Shown here in pieces: positions 33,260 through 34,827 of a stretch of 34,827 nt of DNA. Below the pieces are notes generated by a model. That model saw only the letters and a program-made list of their open reading frames with translations. It searched no databases and was not told the DNA's origin. The stretch is from Chromatiaceae bacterium (lineage in GTDB: Bacteria; Pseudomonadota; Gammaproteobacteria; Chromatiales; Chromatiaceae). The position numbers and the translations under genes are program-made. The stretch is from NCBI GenBank assembly GCA_013426805.1, contig JACDZG010000078.1:1-34827 (forward strand), written 5' to 3'. Numbering within the stretch: the first letter of the stretch is position 1; the number at the start of each line of letters is the position of its first letter.

Positions 33260-34369
33260 TCAAAAAAGGATGACGGAGCGGATGCTCTCGCCGCTGTGCA
33301 TCAGCTCGAAGGCGCGGTTGATATCCGCGAGCGGCATGGTGTGAGTCACCATGCGGTCGACCTCGATCGCGCCGGCCAGGTACTGCTCGACATAGCCCGG
33401 CAGTTGGCTGCGGCCCTTCACGCCGCCGAAAGCCGTGCCCTTCCAGGTGCGGCCGGTCACCAATTGGAATGGCCGCGTGCGGATTTCCTGCCCGGCGCCG
33501 GCCACCCCGATGATGGTCGACACCCCCCATCCCATGTGGCAACACTCCAGGGCCTCGCGCATCACGTTCACGTTACCGATGCACTCGAACGAGTAGTCCA
33601 CGCCGCCGTTGGTCATCTCGACAATGGCCTCGGTGACGCTGCCGGTGAGGTCCGCGGGGTTGAGGGTATCGGTCGCACCGAGTTGGCGTGCCATCTCGAA
33701 CTTGCCGGGATTCATGTCAATGGCAATGATCCGCGCCGCCTTGGCCATCACCGCGCCCTGCACCACCGACAGGCCGATGCCGCCGAGCCCGAACACGGCG
33801 ACCGTCGAACCAGCCTCGACCTTGGCGGTATTCAACACCGCACCGATGCCGGTGGTGATGCCGCAGCCGAGCAGGCAAACCTTGTCCAGCGGCGCCGCCG
33901 GGTTGATCTTGGCCAAGGCGATCTCCGGCACCACCGTGTATTCGGAGAAGGTCGAGCAGCCCATATAATGAAAGATCGGCTGGCCGTGTTGGGAAAAGCG
34001 ACGGGTGCCGTCCGGCATATAGCCCGTCCAGACCGTGGACGCGATCGACTGGCACAGGTTGGTCTTGGTGGACCGGCAATAAGCGCACTCGCCGCATTCC
34101 GGGATGTAGAGCGGAATGACATGGTCGCCCGGCTTGAGCCCCGTCACGCCGGGTCCGCACTCCACCACCTCGCAGCCGCCCTCGTGCCCCAGCACGCAGG
34201 GGAAGGCGCCCTCCGGGTCGGCCCCGGAGAGGGTGAAGGCATCGGTATGGCAGACCCCCGAGGCCACCACCTTCAGCAGGACTTCGCCTTCTTTCGGGCC
34301 CTCGACGTCGATCTCTTCGATAGATAGGGGCTGCGCGGGCGCCCAGGCAACGGCGGCTTTGGATTTCAT
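33260..34369 (-). CDS. adhC: S-(hydroxymethyl)glutathione dehydrogenase (class III alcohol dehydrogenase)
   Basis: This complete 369-residue zinc enzyme oxidises S-hydroxymethylglutathione with NAD. Catalytic zinc ligands are Cys40, His62 (LGHEGG) and Cys169 (LLGCGITTG); the structural zinc has Cys92, Cys95, Cys98 and Cys106. The NAD loop is GLGGIG (194-199). It is the first gene of a leftward operon with fghA. The pathway detoxifies formaldehyde or feeds formate oxidation; no formaldehyde-responsive repressor gene (frmR) is adjacent in this window. Confidence 0.95.
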   Translation of the reverse strand: MKSKAAVAWAPAQPLSIEEIDVEGPKEGEVLLKVVASGVCHTDAFTLSGADPEGAFPCVLGHEGGCEVVECGPGVTGLKPGDHVIPLYIPECGECAYCRSTKTNLCQSIASTVWTGYMPDGTRRFSQHGQPIFHYMGCSTFSEYTVVPEIALAKINPAAPLDKVCLLGCGITTGIGAVLNTAKVEAGSTVAVFGLGGIGLSVVQGAVMAKAARIIAIDMNPGKFEMARQLGATDTLNPADLTGSVTEAIVEMTNGGVDYSFECIGNVNVMREALECCHMGWGVSTIIGVAGAGQEIRTRPFQLVTGRTWKGTAFGGVKGRSQLPGYVEQYLAGAIEVDRMVTHTMPLADINRAFELMHSGESIRSVILF

Positions 34370-34827
34370 GGTCCTCTCCGGAGGCGGCTGGTAATGGGAT
34401 GGATGGTGTTGGCGGTGGTCTTGATCATGGTGCCGGCCGCAAGAAAACCGGAGGTCGAGGCTTTAGCCGGTCGACCTCGCGTTTGCGTGGCCCTGGTCCG
34501 GCTAAAGCCTCGACTTCCAGTGCGGGAGGCCCGTGCACTGGCCGGAACGGTAATCAAAGCCCTGGCGGTAAGTCGGGGCGGTGCAGAGTCGAGTGCCAAG
34601 GTTACAACACCATAGCGTCCCGACGGTATGCAGGGACTGGCGTTCGGAACAGATCGGCTGCGGCCAGCCATCAAGACTGATCTCTCTCAACGGCGCGTTG
34701 TTGGTCTGCGTTGGATCGATGTCCCCTTGCCGGTAAAATTTGCAAGCACGCCGACACTTGCCAGACCCAATGTGGCTCTCCGGGATTTCCCGTGGAGCTT
34801 TACATTAACATTATCAATAAGATAGCG
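34370..34827. other. Leader of the adhC-fghA operon and terminal intergenic DNA
   Basis: A perfect 17-base inverted repeat (34454-34470 and 34498-34514, GTCGAGGCTTTAGCCGG and its complement) and a smaller pair CCAGTGC/GCACTGG (34517-34541) stand upstream of adhC. These are REP-like, and the adhC promoter must lie between them and 34369 or beyond. The last 270 bases contain no recognisable gene and may include the edge of another transcription unit. Confidence 0.55.

Overview
The window is GC-rich DNA from a proteobacterium, most likely a gammaproteobacterium related to purple sulfur bacteria (Chromatiaceae-like). This guess rests on the mix of DUF29 and Uma2 proteins, many toxin-antitoxin modules, REP-like palindromes, an acnD-prpF pair, DUF3422, and a glutathione-dependent formaldehyde pathway. 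A betaproteobacterium cannot be excluded. No rRNA, tRNA or CRISPR array was found.

Layout. 1-2400: a DUF1778/GNAT toxin-antitoxin pair (TacAT type), a 2H phosphoesterase and a DUF29 protein. 2695-8496: a leftward, tightly coupled cluster holding a small exported protein, an FtsX-type permease, a LolD-type ATPase, a polytopic membrane protein with a CPFC motif, a TlpA-like thioredoxin lipoprotein, a SafE-like membrane protein, a Tat-exported NosL-like protein and a second NosL. It looks like a copper-handling or periplasmic cofactor-maturation module, without any copper enzyme in view. 8700-16060: an accessory zone with an orphan ParD, a DUF2290 protein coupled to a superfamily I helicase (possible defence or repair pair), a Phd antitoxin with a truncated ParE-like toxin, repeat-derived remnants, a Uma2 endonuclease with a coiled-coil tail, and HipBA. 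16177-21468: DUF3422, then acnD and prpF of the 2-methylcitrate cycle, without prpB or prpC.

21603-27704 is a decaying type I restriction-modification locus. hsdR carries one in-frame TGA where Trp is expected. hsdM carries an in-frame TAG and has lost its catalytic centre. hsdS seems to lack its central conserved region. The following AlbA/ATPase gene is cut short inside its C-terminal winged helix. 28211-29602 encodes a DUF4921 (GalT/HIT-like) protein. 29754-32360 holds an intact sensor kinase, a response regulator broken by a frameshift and an N-terminal deletion, and a PepSY-type membrane protein fragment that abuts the regulator head to head at a deletion junction. 32412-34369 is a leftward fghA/adhC (frmA) formaldehyde-oxidation operon. 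The rest contains palindromic repeats only.

Overall this is a stable metabolic and envelope backbone interrupted by accessory cassettes, several of them visibly decaying. The most interesting intact candidates are the NosL/ABC/thiol-redox cluster and the DUF2290-helicase pair. All family calls come from reading the sequences, with no database search.
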